DNA of 63,639 nucleotides, taken from NCBI GenBank assembly GCA_905235575.1, contig CAJOLZ010000023.1, forward strand, positions 1-63,639. Direction: 5' to 3'. The DNA comes from an uncultured Bacteroidaceae bacterium. Its GTDB lineage: Bacteria > Bacteroidota > Bacteroidia > Bacteroidales > Bacteroidaceae. Of the stretch, positions 52,654-63,000 are shown in pieces (within the stretch, counting starts at the first letter, position 1; the number at the start of each line of letters is the position of its first letter). Under the pieces are notes generated by a model. The model had not been told where the DNA came from. It saw only the letters and a program-made list of their open reading frames with translations, and ran no database searches. The position numbers were made by a program, and so were the translations under genes.

Positions 52654-55600
52654 TTGTCATCAATTATGCATCTCTATTCAAATCGCAGCCACACTTGTTT
52701 GTACGCTCGCATTTTCTTTTTGATGTTCTTAACTTTTTGTTCCTGCGCTACACTGTCTGCACGTCAGACATGGAAGGATCCTTTTTACTACGATGCCGGA
52801 ACAGCTATGTTCCTCGCTGACCCACAGGAAACAGACGTACCCATTGCCATCACCAACCCCACATTCGACAGCAACGCAAATGGCTGGACCATAGTGATGC
52901 CTGGCGCACAAAACAAGGGATATCAGGACAACAGGGTCTACACTAATGGCAACATAACGACAAACCACTTCCTGGAAACATGGATACCCAAACCAGGCAT
53001 CCTGGGTGCAGGCAGCGTCAGTCAGACGCTGACGGGTCTAGCCGACGGAATCTATACACTGGAAATGGATGCCATGGCCTGCAACCAAGAGACAGGAGAG
53101 ACCGTAAAAGGTGTCGAACTGTTTGCCAGAAGTAAAACACTCTACACCACTCCCATTGCAACCGCCAACGACCTGCCCGAACATTTCAGCCTCACATGCT
53201 ATTGCGTCGGGGGCACGATGACCATAGGCGTACAAGCGAGTGCTTCGATGACCGCCAATTGGATTGCCTTTGACAATGTGGCCCTCACCTACAACGGAGC
53301 AGCGAACAGCACGGCAACAGCCATTCGTGTGACCCCGACGACGGCCAGCCTCACGGAAGAGGAGACAATACAGCTTAGTGCACAAGTGACGACCAACTCA
53401 GAATTTTATGCGAACGTCTGGTGGAGTTCCTCAGACGAAACGCTGGCAACGGTCGATGCCCAAGGCCTCGTGAAGACGAAAAAGAGCGGAAAGGTTGTCA
53501 TCACAGCCCATGCCGTAGGCTCTACACTCACGGCCACAACCACCATCAACATCGAGAAGAACCATCCCGAGAAACTCGTCATCAACGAGATACAGGTGGC
53601 CAACATAGACCAATTCATAGACCCGTCGCTGAATTATGGCGGCTGGATAGAACTATACAACCCCACCGATGTAAACATCAACCTAAGGGGGCTTGTTGTG
53701 AGCGACCATTTAGGAAACAAATGCCAGCTCCCTGAGAATATGGATGTCGTCGGACCGCATCAATTCAAGAATCTATGGTTTGACCATTACGACACAGGAA
53801 ATGCTTATAGCGACGAGGCATACAAACAAATAAATTTCAAGCTGCAATGGGAAGGTGGAACGATTATCATCGGCGACAGTGATGGCAATCTTATCCTACA
53901 GCAGGAGTATCCTGCCGGAATACAGCGTTGCAGCTATGCGCGCACCGAAGACGGCGCAAGGGGATGGCAATGGACAGGCACGCCTACACCAGAAGCCACC
54001 AACGCAGGAAGCACCTTCGCACAGACCCAACTTGAGATGCCCGTCGTGGACCGCGATGCTACTGTCTTCACGTCTGGTTTCACCGTGCACGTGACGATTC
54101 CCAACGGTGCGACGCTACGCTATACCGTTGATGGCTCGACACCAACACTTGACAATGGTTCAACAAGTCCAGACGGAGTCTTCAACATTGGCAGCAGAAC
54201 AACGATACTGCGTTTCCGGCTGTTTAAGGACGGATACCTGCCGAGCAGCGTTGTCACACGAACATACATTTATAGAGATCGCGCATACTACCTGCCCATC
54301 ATCTCCCTCGTTACCGACAACAAGAACCTCTTCGACGACATGATTGGCGCATACGTGGACGGCAAGAACGGCATATCGGGCAACAACAAGTCGTTCAGCA
54401 ACAAGAACCGCGCATGGGAGCGTCCCGTCAATATCGAATATCTCGTGCCCGACAAGGAAGATGCCGGTTCGTTCCTCATGGCACTGAGCCAAGAATGCGA
54501 CTTCGAAGTCTGCGGCGGTTGGAGCCGACACTTCAGTCCCGCCAGCTCATTCCGTCTGAAAGGTAGTAAATACTACCTCGGGCAGAATTTCTTCCCCTAC
54601 CCGTTCTTCGAGGAAAAGCCCTACATTAAAAATAAAGCGCTGCAAGTGCGAAATGGTGGCAACGAGAATGTCGCCCGCCACAAGGATGCGTCCATTCATA
54701 GGATGATTCTGAAGAGCGGTTTCAACGTCGACTGTCAGTCCGTACAACCTGCCCACATCTTCATCAACGGTCAGTACAAGTTCATGTTCAATATCCGTGA
54801 GCCAAACAACAAGAACCATGGCTACAGCAACTATGGTATCGATACGGACGAAATGGACCAGTTCGAGCTTAACAGTTCAAAGGGTTATGAACAGAAATCC
54901 GGCGACGATGTCGTGTTCCGTCGTTGGATGACACTCGCACAGCAACTGGCACTCGACCCGACGAACGATGCCATCTACGCCGAGATATGCAAAATTGTGG
55001 ATGTCGATGAGTACTGCAACTTTATGGCCGCAGGATGTTATATTGGCAATGTAGACTGGATTACCAACAGCAACAACATCAAAGGCTACCGTTCGCGGCA
55101 AGATGGCAAGTTCCACCTCGTCATGATGGACCTCGATCACGCCTTCAGCACCAATACGATGATAGAGCAACTCAATGGCAGAAGGAACGACAGCCGATAT
55201 GACACTGGGCGCAACTTCCTCATCGACATCTTCCTGAACATGCTGACCTACCAGCCTTTCAAACGCCGCTTCATCGATGCGTTCTGTCTTGTCAATGGAA
55301 GTGTGTTTGACCCCGAACGCAGCACCGAGATTGCCAATGGCCTGAAAGATGAGATGTACACAGCACTCAGTTTCGAGGGAAGCGCCAGTAAATTGGAAGA
55401 GAGGGCGGCATCGCTAATTAACCACATCACGAGCGTTGACGAGCGCTCCAGCCGCATGTCAAGCATGAGCAAGTATTTTGGTCTTAATAATCAAAATGCT
55501 TATTCTCTTACAATAAAAAGCAACATCGACGGTGGTTCGCTCTGGTTGAACCAGGAAGAGATTCCCTTGAATAAGTTCGTCGGCACACTCTACGCACCGG

Positions 55601-57936
55601 CTACGCTCAAAGCCGGAACACCGGCAGGCTACCGATTCGCAGGGTGGTTCGTGGAAGGGGGCGATGCGAACATTCTCTCTAACGAGACACTTTTCGACAT
55701 CGCTTCGACATGGCTGTACTATGATCAAGGGTCGCTTGACGGGGTTGCATGGCAAGGCGATGTAACCAACGTCAAATGGAAAGAAGGACAAACGCCCATG
55801 GGTTACGGCGACATAGGCCTCAACGACAGCAAAAGCGACTACGCCACCACTCTCGACTACGGTCCTGACCCGAACCAGAAACATCCGACCTATTACTTCC
55901 GAAAGAGTTTTACTATTGATGAACTTCCTGCCGACAACGAGAGATATGATTTGACTTACTACGTTGACGACGGCTTCGTTGCTTATGTCAACGGAACAGA
56001 AGTCGGTCGTTTCCTCATAAACGGCACGCCCTCCTACACAACCTACTCTACCACCTTTGTAGAGAGGACTGCCAGCACAGCCACCATCAAGATTCCCAGT
56101 TCATTGCTCATCGAAGGCGAGAACGTCATCACCGTCGAAGTGCACAACACCTCCGCCACATCATCGGACATCTATTGGGCAGCGAAACTTGAACACAAAG
56201 TCTTTGGAGGAGCTTCATTCATTTCAACAGAGACGGCACTGGACATTACAAAGCTCGGCACAAACAGCGCAAGCCTCATAGCCACCTACGAGCGACTGGC
56301 TGACAAAGATTTGCTGGCCGACATCGCCACGCCCATCAAGGTGAATGAGGTTAGTGCTGGCAACAGCATCTTCATCGGTGACTACTTTAAGAAGAACGAT
56401 TGGATTGAACTTTACAACACCACCGACACCGACCTTGACGTGGCAGGCCTCTTCGTGAGCGACGACCTCGACGACCCACTGAAATATCAGATTCCGACAT
56501 CCTCAACATTAAACACGCGGATTCCCGCCAAGGGTCACCTCATCCTGTGGGCAGACAAATTAGAGCCCATCACTCAGTTGCACACGAATTTCAAGTTGGG
56601 GAACGCCAACAGCCAGAGGGTGATTGTAAGTTCGTCGACAGACTTCATGGAGGCTAACGCCAACTTCTTTGAAGCTCACCCCGAGCTCAAGGATTTTGCA
56701 GACGCACTTGTCTATGACATGCACAATGGCGACCAAAGCGTAGGCCGATATCCCGACGGCGCTAATTCATTCTATCTGATGAACCGCCCGACTATTGAGA
56801 AAACGAATGCACTGCATTCCTACGACACATTCATCGGCGAGGACGAGGGCATCATGGATTTGACAAATACAACCTTCACTCTTGACCTGGCCGAAGGTTG
56901 GAACTGGATTTCACACCCGCTCAACAATGCGATACCCGTTAACGACTTTGAGGACTATGCGAACCGCATCCTCAGCCAGACGCTGGAGGCTTACTACAGT
57001 AGCGAAAGTCATCAAATGCGGGGATTGCTGAAGCGACTTGCAGCAGGTTCACTCTATAAGGTGGACATGAACGAGGCACACACTTATTCCTTCACCGGAC
57101 AGCAACCTGCAACCGCCGCACCCGTGTCTCTGCTACCGGGATGGAACTGGATTGGCTATCCGCTGACAGGTTCACAGACGCTTGACGCAGCATTTAGCAA
57201 TTCCAAGATAGACGAGGGCGATGTTATCATCGGACAGAGCGGATTTGCAGAATACAGTGCCGAAGACGGATGGGTTGGTACGCTCAGTTCGCTGACGCCT
57301 GGGAAAGGTTACCTCTACCGCTCGTCAACGACGAAAGCACTTCGGTTCTCGCCCGCGGCCTCAAACATAAAGTTGCGCAATCCACAGACAAGAAACGTCA
57401 AGCAGACGAGCACACGTTCTCGCACGACAACGTCCGACGATTCCGTCACCGAAACCACCTCTGAGTTTGCTGCTCCCGACCGCCATGCCTACCCGAATGT
57501 GATGGCAATCATCGGGCAGATTGAAGGCGAGTCATCGACAGACAATGGGTTTACAATCGCTGCATATGCCGATGGCGAATGTCGGGGCGTCAGCGAGCAA
57601 GTTGACGGCAAACACTACCTGACAGTCTACGGTCTGGGTGAAGAGACACTCACATTTAAGGCCTACGACGAAGCCGGGAACTCGTTCGACATTGAACAGA
57701 CACTTGCGTTCGATGCTGACATCGTGGGTTCTCGGACACAGCCCTATACATTCACGTTCGCGTCGATTATGCCGACCGGAGTAGAAGAGCCTTCTGCCAA
57801 GGTTACGCACACACAACCCACAGGTTTTTACAATCTTAATGGCCTGTTCGTCGGGACAGACAGCAAGCAACTGCGACGTGGAATCTATATCCAGCGGTCG
57901 GCCAACGGGCACTACTACAAAATGTTTGTTAAATAA
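52654..57936 (+). CDS. Very large surface protein with CotH kinase, lamin-tail and Ig-like domains
   Basis: A 1760-residue secreted protein with a signal peptide or lipobox (FLMFLTFCSCATLSA). Domains in order: a carbohydrate-binding-like beta region (about 30-220); BIG2 Ig-like (about 222-300); lamin-tail domain 1 (about 308-446); a chitobiase C-terminal-like module (about 469-537; LRYTVDGSTPTLDNGS); CotH-type kinase (about 546-945; the metal-site region includes FHLVMMDLDHAFS); a beta-sandwich region (about 1015-1185); lamin-tail domain 2 (about 1227-1389); two GWNWI repeats (about 1409-1570); a 70-residue domain shared with the next protein; and a sorting-type tail ending in YYKMFVK. The CotH family has protein-kinase activity in spore formers; the substrate here is unknown. 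Confidence 0.88.
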   Translation: MSSIMHLYSNRSHTCLYARIFFLMFLTFCSCATLSARQTWKDPFYYDAGTAMFLADPQETDVPIAITNPTFDSNANGWTIVMPGAQNKGYQDNRVYTNGNITTNHFLETWIPKPGILGAGSVSQTLTGLADGIYTLEMDAMACNQETGETVKGVELFARSKTLYTTPIATANDLPEHFSLTCYCVGGTMTIGVQASASMTANWIAFDNVALTYNGAANSTATAIRVTPTTASLTEEETIQLSAQVTTNSEFYANVWWSSSDETLATVDAQGLVKTKKSGKVVITAHAVGSTLTATTTINIEKNHPEKLVINEIQVANIDQFIDPSLNYGGWIELYNPTDVNINLRGLVVSDHLGNKCQLPENMDVVGPHQFKNLWFDHYDTGNAYSDEAYKQINFKLQWEGGTIIIGDSDGNLILQQEYPAGIQRCSYARTEDGARGWQWTGTPTPEATNAGSTFAQTQLEMPVVDRDATVFTSGFTVHVTIPNGATLRYTVDGSTPTLDNGSTSPDGVFNIGSRTTILRFRLFKDGYLPSSVVTRTYIYRDRAYYLPIISLVTDNKNLFDDMIGAYVDGKNGISGNNKSFSNKNRAWERPVNIEYLVPDKEDAGSFLMALSQECDFEVCGGWSRHFSPASSFRLKGSKYYLGQNFFPYPFFEEKPYIKNKALQVRNGGNENVARHKDASIHRMILKSGFNVDCQSVQPAHIFINGQYKFMFNIREPNNKNHGYSNYGIDTDEMDQFELNSSKGYEQKSGDDVVFRRWMTLAQQLALDPTNDAIYAEICKIVDVDEYCNFMAAGCYIGNVDWITNSNNIKGYRSRQDGKFHLVMMDLDHAFSTNTMIEQLNGRRNDSRYDTGRNFLIDIFLNMLTYQPFKRRFIDAFCLVNGSVFDPERSTEIANGLKDEMYTALSFEGSASKLEERAASLINHITSVDERSSRMSSMSKYFGLNNQNAYSLTIKSNIDGGSLWLNQEEIPLNKFVGTLYAPATLKAGTPAGYRFAGWFVEGGDANILSNETLFDIASTWLYYDQGSLDGVAWQGDVTNVKWKEGQTPMGYGDIGLNDSKSDYATTLDYGPDPNQKHPTYYFRKSFTIDELPADNERYDLTYYVDDGFVAYVNGTEVGRFLINGTPSYTTYSTTFVERTASTATIKIPSSLLIEGENVITVEVHNTSATSSDIYWAAKLEHKVFGGASFISTETALDITKLGTNSASLIATYERLADKDLLADIATPIKVNEVSAGNSIFIGDYFKKNDWIELYNTTDTDLDVAGLFVSDDLDDPLKYQIPTSSTLNTRIPAKGHLILWADKLEPITQLHTNFKLGNANSQRVIVSSSTDFMEANANFFEAHPELKDFADALVYDMHNGDQSVGRYPDGANSFYLMNRPTIEKTNALHSYDTFIGEDEGIMDLTNTTFTLDLAEGWNWISHPLNNAIPVNDFEDYANRILSQTLEAYYSSESHQMRGLLKRLAAGSLYKVDMNEAHTYSFTGQQPATAAPVSLLPGWNWIGYPLTGSQTLDAAFSNSKIDEGDVIIGQSGFAEYSAEDGWVGTLSSLTPGKGYLYRSSTTKALRFSPAASNIKLRNPQTRNVKQTSTRSRTTTSDDSVTETTSEFAAPDRHAYPNVMAIIGQIEGESSTDNGFTIAAYADGECRGVSEQVDGKHYLTVYGLGEETLTFKAYDEAGNSFDIEQTLAFDADIVGSRTQPYTFTFASIMPTGVEEPSAKVTHTQPTGFYNLNGLFVGTDSKQLRRGIYIQRSANGHYYKMFVK

Positions 57937-57982
57937 TCAGGACAAGCCACTCAGAAGTACATAAAAAGCATTTTAAATAAAT

Positions 57983-59704
57983 ATGAAACGATTCTTCCTA
58001 TTCCTCCTCATGGTAGCCGCCACTCACATCGCAGCAATGGCGGACGAAGGTAACGTTATCGAAATTGTTTACGACGGGACGACTGCCACCGTCAATAAGC
58101 CTGAGACGGCCAATGTCACAGTCACCCTGAACGGAGCACACGTCAGCGTATCATCCAACACCTTATCAGAAGAATATATCTACAAGCTCTCCGGAAGCAC
58201 CACAAATGGCTCGTTCTTCCTCAATGGTTCATACAAACTGACCATAGAACTGGCGGGGCTGCAGCTGACCAACCCCACTGGCGCTGCCATCTTTATCAAT
58301 TGCGGCAAACGCTGCGCCGTGGTCCTCGACGAAGGCACTGTGAACACGATTAGCGACAGCGAGGGCGGTGCACAAAAAGCCGCAATATACTTCGAGGGGC
58401 ATCCTGAGTTCGAAGGCGGTGGAACACTCGAAGTACGCGGCAACAGCAAGCATGCCATCAGCGCAAAAGAATACCTGCAAATTAAGAAGACCACGGGCAC
58501 CATCAACATTCTGGGCGCCGTCAGCGACGGCATACATTGCGGCAGGGGAAGATTTGGAGACTTCGAGAATAACTTTTTCCAAATCAGCGGCGGCGTCATC
58601 AACATCGAAAATGTAGGCAGCGATGCCATCGACAGCGATGACTATGGACGCATGAACATCAAGGGCGGCACCATCAACGCCACCGTCGACGTCCTCGATG
58701 GAACCGGCCTGAAGTGCGACAGCATCTTCGAAATGACCGGCGGCACCATCAACATCACCGTCAACGGCAAGGATGCCGAAGCCATCCGCGCCAACTACGA
58801 AGCACGCCTGCATGGTGGCGAGATCAACATCAACATTGCAGGTGACGGCTCGAAAGGCATCAAGTGTAAAAACAAGGTATTAGGCTCGTCCGACGGACCC
58901 GTCTTCGATGGCGGAACGATTAGTGTCGACAGCACCAATTGCACTGTCTATATCCATGCCAACGACCTCGTCGATGCCCTCACAGGCGATGAGAACAAAA
59001 TCCGCGCCATCAGTGCCGACAAAGACCTTATCCACAACTATGGGAATATCGAAATCTACGCCTACGGGACCCTGAGCAACCCCCTCCATTCCGACACCGA
59101 GGTCATCCGCAAGGGCGGTTCGCTCATGATAAGTCAGGCGCCCTGGAAATTCTATCATGGTGATTTCCAATATGACATGACCTCCTATGTAGAACTGGCG
59201 CTGAGTGAAAGTCAGATGGAAAAATCCAGCGATTATGCTATCGGGGCTTTCATCGACGACGAGTGCGTGGGCATAGCCATGGACGGCTATCTGCGCATAT
59301 ACAGCAACAAAGCGGACGGCGGCGACGTGACCTTCAAAGTTTTTGACCTCACCAACGAAGAGCCGCTCACCGTGTTCTCCGTCAGCCGCGATGTCAAGTT
59401 CGCCGACGGTGCACTCGTTTGTTCCCCCGACGATCCCATCATCCTCAATTGCAGTTCGTTCCTGATCGGCGATGCCAACAGCGACGGCAAGGTGACCATC
59501 ACCGATGCGGTGGCGGTGGTGAACTACATCCTGAACACAACGCAGGGCACATTCAATTTTGCTGCCGCAGATGTTGACGGAAATGGTAGCATCACCATCA
59601 CCGATGCCGTGAGCATCGTGAACATCATTCTCAACGCAAGTTCCGCCGATGTGAAAGAACGGCGAGTGAGTGAGAAAGTAGGCTTGGATAAGGACCCTGA
59701 TTAA
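57983..59704 (+). CDS. Secreted DUF4353 carbohydrate-binding protein with a dockerin-type pair
   Basis: A 573-residue protein with a signal peptide (MKRFFLFLLMVAATHIAAMA). The central region (about 30-390) is the DUF4353 beta-helix-like domain, with repeated short strands such as GGTINITVNGKDAEAIRANY. A 70-residue domain similar to one in the upstream CotH protein follows (about 405-490; IGAFIDDECVGIAMDGYLRI). The end is a dockerin type I pair: GDANSDGKVTITDAVAVVNY and ADVDGNGSITITDAVSIVN, each with a Ca-binding DxNxDGxxxxxD-type loop. No cohesin protein is seen in the window. It starts 46 nt after the CotH gene. Confidence 0.87.
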   Translation: MKRFFLFLLMVAATHIAAMADEGNVIEIVYDGTTATVNKPETANVTVTLNGAHVSVSSNTLSEEYIYKLSGSTTNGSFFLNGSYKLTIELAGLQLTNPTGAAIFINCGKRCAVVLDEGTVNTISDSEGGAQKAAIYFEGHPEFEGGGTLEVRGNSKHAISAKEYLQIKKTTGTINILGAVSDGIHCGRGRFGDFENNFFQISGGVINIENVGSDAIDSDDYGRMNIKGGTINATVDVLDGTGLKCDSIFEMTGGTINITVNGKDAEAIRANYEARLHGGEININIAGDGSKGIKCKNKVLGSSDGPVFDGGTISVDSTNCTVYIHANDLVDALTGDENKIRAISADKDLIHNYGNIEIYAYGTLSNPLHSDTEVIRKGGSLMISQAPWKFYHGDFQYDMTSYVELALSESQMEKSSDYAIGAFIDDECVGIAMDGYLRIYSNKADGGDVTFKVFDLTNEEPLTVFSVSRDVKFADGALVCSPDDPIILNCSSFLIGDANSDGKVTITDAVAVVNYILNTTQGTFNFAAADVDGNGSITITDAVSIVNIILNASSADVKERRVSEKVGLDKDPD

Positions 59705-59705
59705 A

Positions 59706-59790
59706 CGCACCGCGGTTCGACGGGCGTCGCACTGTGTTGCGACAGCCAACGCACCGTGCTGCGACAAGCGTCGCAGCACGGTGCGTTTTT
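59706..59790. repeat. 22-nt palindromic array after the dockerin gene
   Basis: Four units (59706, 59728, 59750, 59772), starting 1 nt after the stop codon and ending CGCAGCACGGTGCGTTTTTTTCC. The final palindrome plus T-run is a good terminator. The units vary, for example CGCACCGCGGTTCG and CGCACCGTGCTGCG. No A or B flanks are present. Confidence 0.87.
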
Positions 59791-59832
59791 TTCCCCTTTT
59801 GTCATTCTTCTCAAAAAAAAATCCTCCAATCT

Positions 59833-59864
59833 CTTGCACGATTCGCAGAATATCCCTAACTTTG
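59833..59864 (+). promoter_or_regulatory. Promoter of the leader ORF and BspA-like gene
   Basis: CTTG (59833-59836), 20 nt, then TAACTTTG (59857-59864). Transcription would start near 59871, giving an unusually long leader of about 214 nt before the BspA-like start codon. Confidence 0.65.
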
Positions 59865-59887
59865 CGAGGAACAAAGTAATAACAGTC

Positions 59888-59983
59888 ATGAAAAGAAACG
59901 CAGCACATATAACCCAAATGAACAGAACGGCGACAAGCTATTCCGCTCATAACCAAGCTGTTATTACCCCCCCCCAATTCTAA
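59888..59983 (+). CDS. Possible 31-residue leader ORF containing a C9 tract
   Basis: A short frame starting MKRNAAHITQMNRTATSYSA and ending in ITPPQF, placed just after the promoter and 101 nt before the BspA-like start. It contains a run of nine C (59967-59975), which encodes the two prolines. Gain or loss of one C would move the stop codon to about 60053-60063 without fusing to the BspA frame. It has no recognised family and could be a leader peptide or a chance frame. Confidence 0.35.
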   Translation: MKRNAAHITQMNRTATSYSAHNQAVITPPQF

Positions 59984-60084
59984 TCCGACCCATCTTATCG
60001 CGAAATCCTATCCGCAGCCGATGCACCCTGTGTGTCGGCCGCTTGTGTCGTGCATAAATTCGTAAATCCCCAAATAAAGCAATT

Positions 60085-63000
60085 ATGAAAAGAACGTCAT
60101 TAAAAAAGATTCTTGCAGCACTCATCCTGCTGCTATCGCCCCTTACCATGCAGGCGCAGGAGGCCTATGCTGCGCTGAGTAATAACAATACAGTGCTGAC
60201 CTTCTACTATGACAACCAGAAGGCCAGTCGCAGTGGCATGAGCATCGGGCCGTTTTATTACCCATCTAACAGAGGTTGGGATGATTATTGCAAAAATATC
60301 ACTACTGTGGTTTTTGCTAACTCGTTTGCCAGCTATACTGGACTGACCAGCACCGCCGAGTGGTTCTATGGTTGCGAGAATCTCACCACTATCGAAGGCA
60401 TCAAGAACCTCAATACCGCCAAGGTGACGACCATGTGGAGTATGTTCAATAACTGCTCCAGTCTGACAGACCTCGATGTGAGCAGCTTCAATACCGGGAA
60501 GGTGACGGACATGAGACGTATGTTCTATTTCTGTTCCAGCCTGGAGAGCCTCGACGTGAGCAACTTCAATACCTCCAACGTGACGGACATGTACGCTATG
60601 TTCTCTGGTTGCTCCAGCCTGAAGAGCCTCGACGTGAGCGGCTTCAATACGTCGAACGTGACGGACATGGAAGACATGTTCTACGCCTGCTCCTCTCTGA
60701 CAACCATCTATTGCGACAAGAACTGGTACAGGTCGTCGGGGCTTACATCGACTGGTATGTTCCGTGGTTGTACAAATCTGAAGGGCGGCATCGGCACGAC
60801 GTTTGATAATTCGCACACCGATGCCACTTATGCTCACCCCAGCACAGCAGACAATCCGGGCTACTTCACGGGGATAGAAGCCTATGCGGTGTACACAGGG
60901 AGTAACACGACCCTCACCTTCTATTACGACAATCAGTGCAACACGCGCTCTGGCACGACATACGTCTTGAATAGCGGTAACAGCACCCCCAGTTGGTTTA
61001 CAAATGGTAGCTATGAAGATGTAACCACGGTTGTCTTCGATTCCTCGTTCCAGGATGCCCGTCCCACTTCAACTTATTTCTGGTTTAGTGCTATGAGTAA
61101 CCTCACCTCAATATCAGGCATGAAGGAATATCTCAACACAAGCGAGGTGACGAACATGGGCTATATGTTCTCTGGCTGCTCCAGCCTGACGAGCCTCGAC
61201 GTGCGCAACTTCAATACCGCCAAAGTGGAGAACATGAGGAGTATGTTTGCTAACTGCACCAGCCTTACATCCATCTATTGTGACAAAGACTGGAACAGGT
61301 CGGGGATTAATTCGAATGGCATGTTCTCTGGTTGTACAAGTCTGAAGGGTGCCAGCGGCACAATATATAATCCGTCGAAAGACACAGCCACCTATGCCCA
61401 CCCCGACGGCGGAACAAGCTTCCCGGGCTACTTCACGGTGAATGAAACCTACGCCATACTCATCGACGACGGCAAAACTTTGCAGTTCCGCCACGATGGC
61501 CAACGTCCGACGGTGCCTACCCTGAAGACCTACAACCTAAACACAGCCGGCAACACCCCGGGGTGGGTGAGAGACGGCAGCAATACGAAGATTACGTCGG
61601 TGACGTTCCTCGAAGGCTTCGAAAACGTACGCCCGACAAGCATGCACAGCTGGTTTGAGGGTATGTCGAACCTGACAAGTATCTCGAATGCAGACCAGTT
61701 GAACACCAGTGAGGTGACCGACATGGCGAACCTATTCAAGGACTGCGAAGGTCTGAAGAGCCTCGATGTGAGCGGCTTCAATACCGAGAACGTGACGAAT
61801 ATGAGCGACATGTTCTTTCGTTGCTCCAAGTTGACGACCCTCAACGTGAGCAACTTCAATACCGCCAACGTGTTGAACATGAACGACATGTTCAATTGCT
61901 GCTCCAGCCTGAAGAGTCTCGACGTGAACAGTTTCAATACTGACAACGTGACGAACATGAGCGGCATGTTCAGCTCTTGCCTCCAGCTGACGAGCCTTGA
62001 CGTGAGCAACTTCAATACCGCCAACGTGACGAATATGTATGCCATGTTCTTTGGCTGCTCTGGCCTGACGACTCTTGACGTGAGCGGCTTCAATACCGAA
62101 AAGGTGACGAACATGGAAGCCATGTTCTACACCTGCTCCAAGTTGACGACCCTCAACGTGAGCGGCTTCAATACCGAGAATGTGACGACCATGAACGGGA
62201 TGTTCATGTATTGCTCCGGTCTGACAACCATTATATGCGAAAACAACTGGTACAAGTCGGAGATTAATTCTAATAACATGTTCTATGGTTGCACAAGTCT
62301 GAAGGGTGGCAACGGAACGGTATATGATGCATCGTACACCAATGCCACCTACGCCCACCCCGACGAAGAGGGCAACCCGGGCTACTTCAGCATGCCTACT
62401 TATGCCGTACTCTCTGCCGACGGCAAGACCCTCACTTTCTATTGCGACAACAAGCGTAGCACACGCTCTGGCACGACATACAACATGAATATCGGTGCGA
62501 ACGAACCCGATTGGTTTTGGCTTACAGATGGTGGCTATGCAAATGTAACCGATGTTATTTTCGATTCCTCGTTCAAGGACGCCCGTCCCACTTCAACTTA
62601 TGCCTGGTTTTACCAGATGAGAAATCTCACCTCAATTTCAGGTATGAAGGAGTATCTCAACACAAGCGAGGTGACGAACATGGGTTATATGTTCTGTGGC
62701 TGCTCCAGACTGACAGACCTCGATGTGAGCAACTTCAATACCGCCAAAGTGGAGAACATGAGGAATATGTTCACTTCCTGCACCAACCTGACAACCATTA
62801 TATGCGAAAACAACTGGTACAGGTCGGGAATTAATTCTAATGACATGTTCTATGGTTGCAAAAGTCTGGTTGGCGGCAACGGTACGGTATATGATGCATC
62901 GTACACCAATGCCACCTATGCCCACCTCGACGCAGCAGGCAACCCGGGCTACTTCACGTGTAAAGGAGGTTATGCCGCACTCTCCACCGACGGTAAGACG

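Noticed and set aside
5362..59790. The 22-nt arrays as CRISPR arrays
   Set aside because: The units are contiguous with no unique spacers, are only 2-4 long, vary in sequence between sites, and no cas gene is present.
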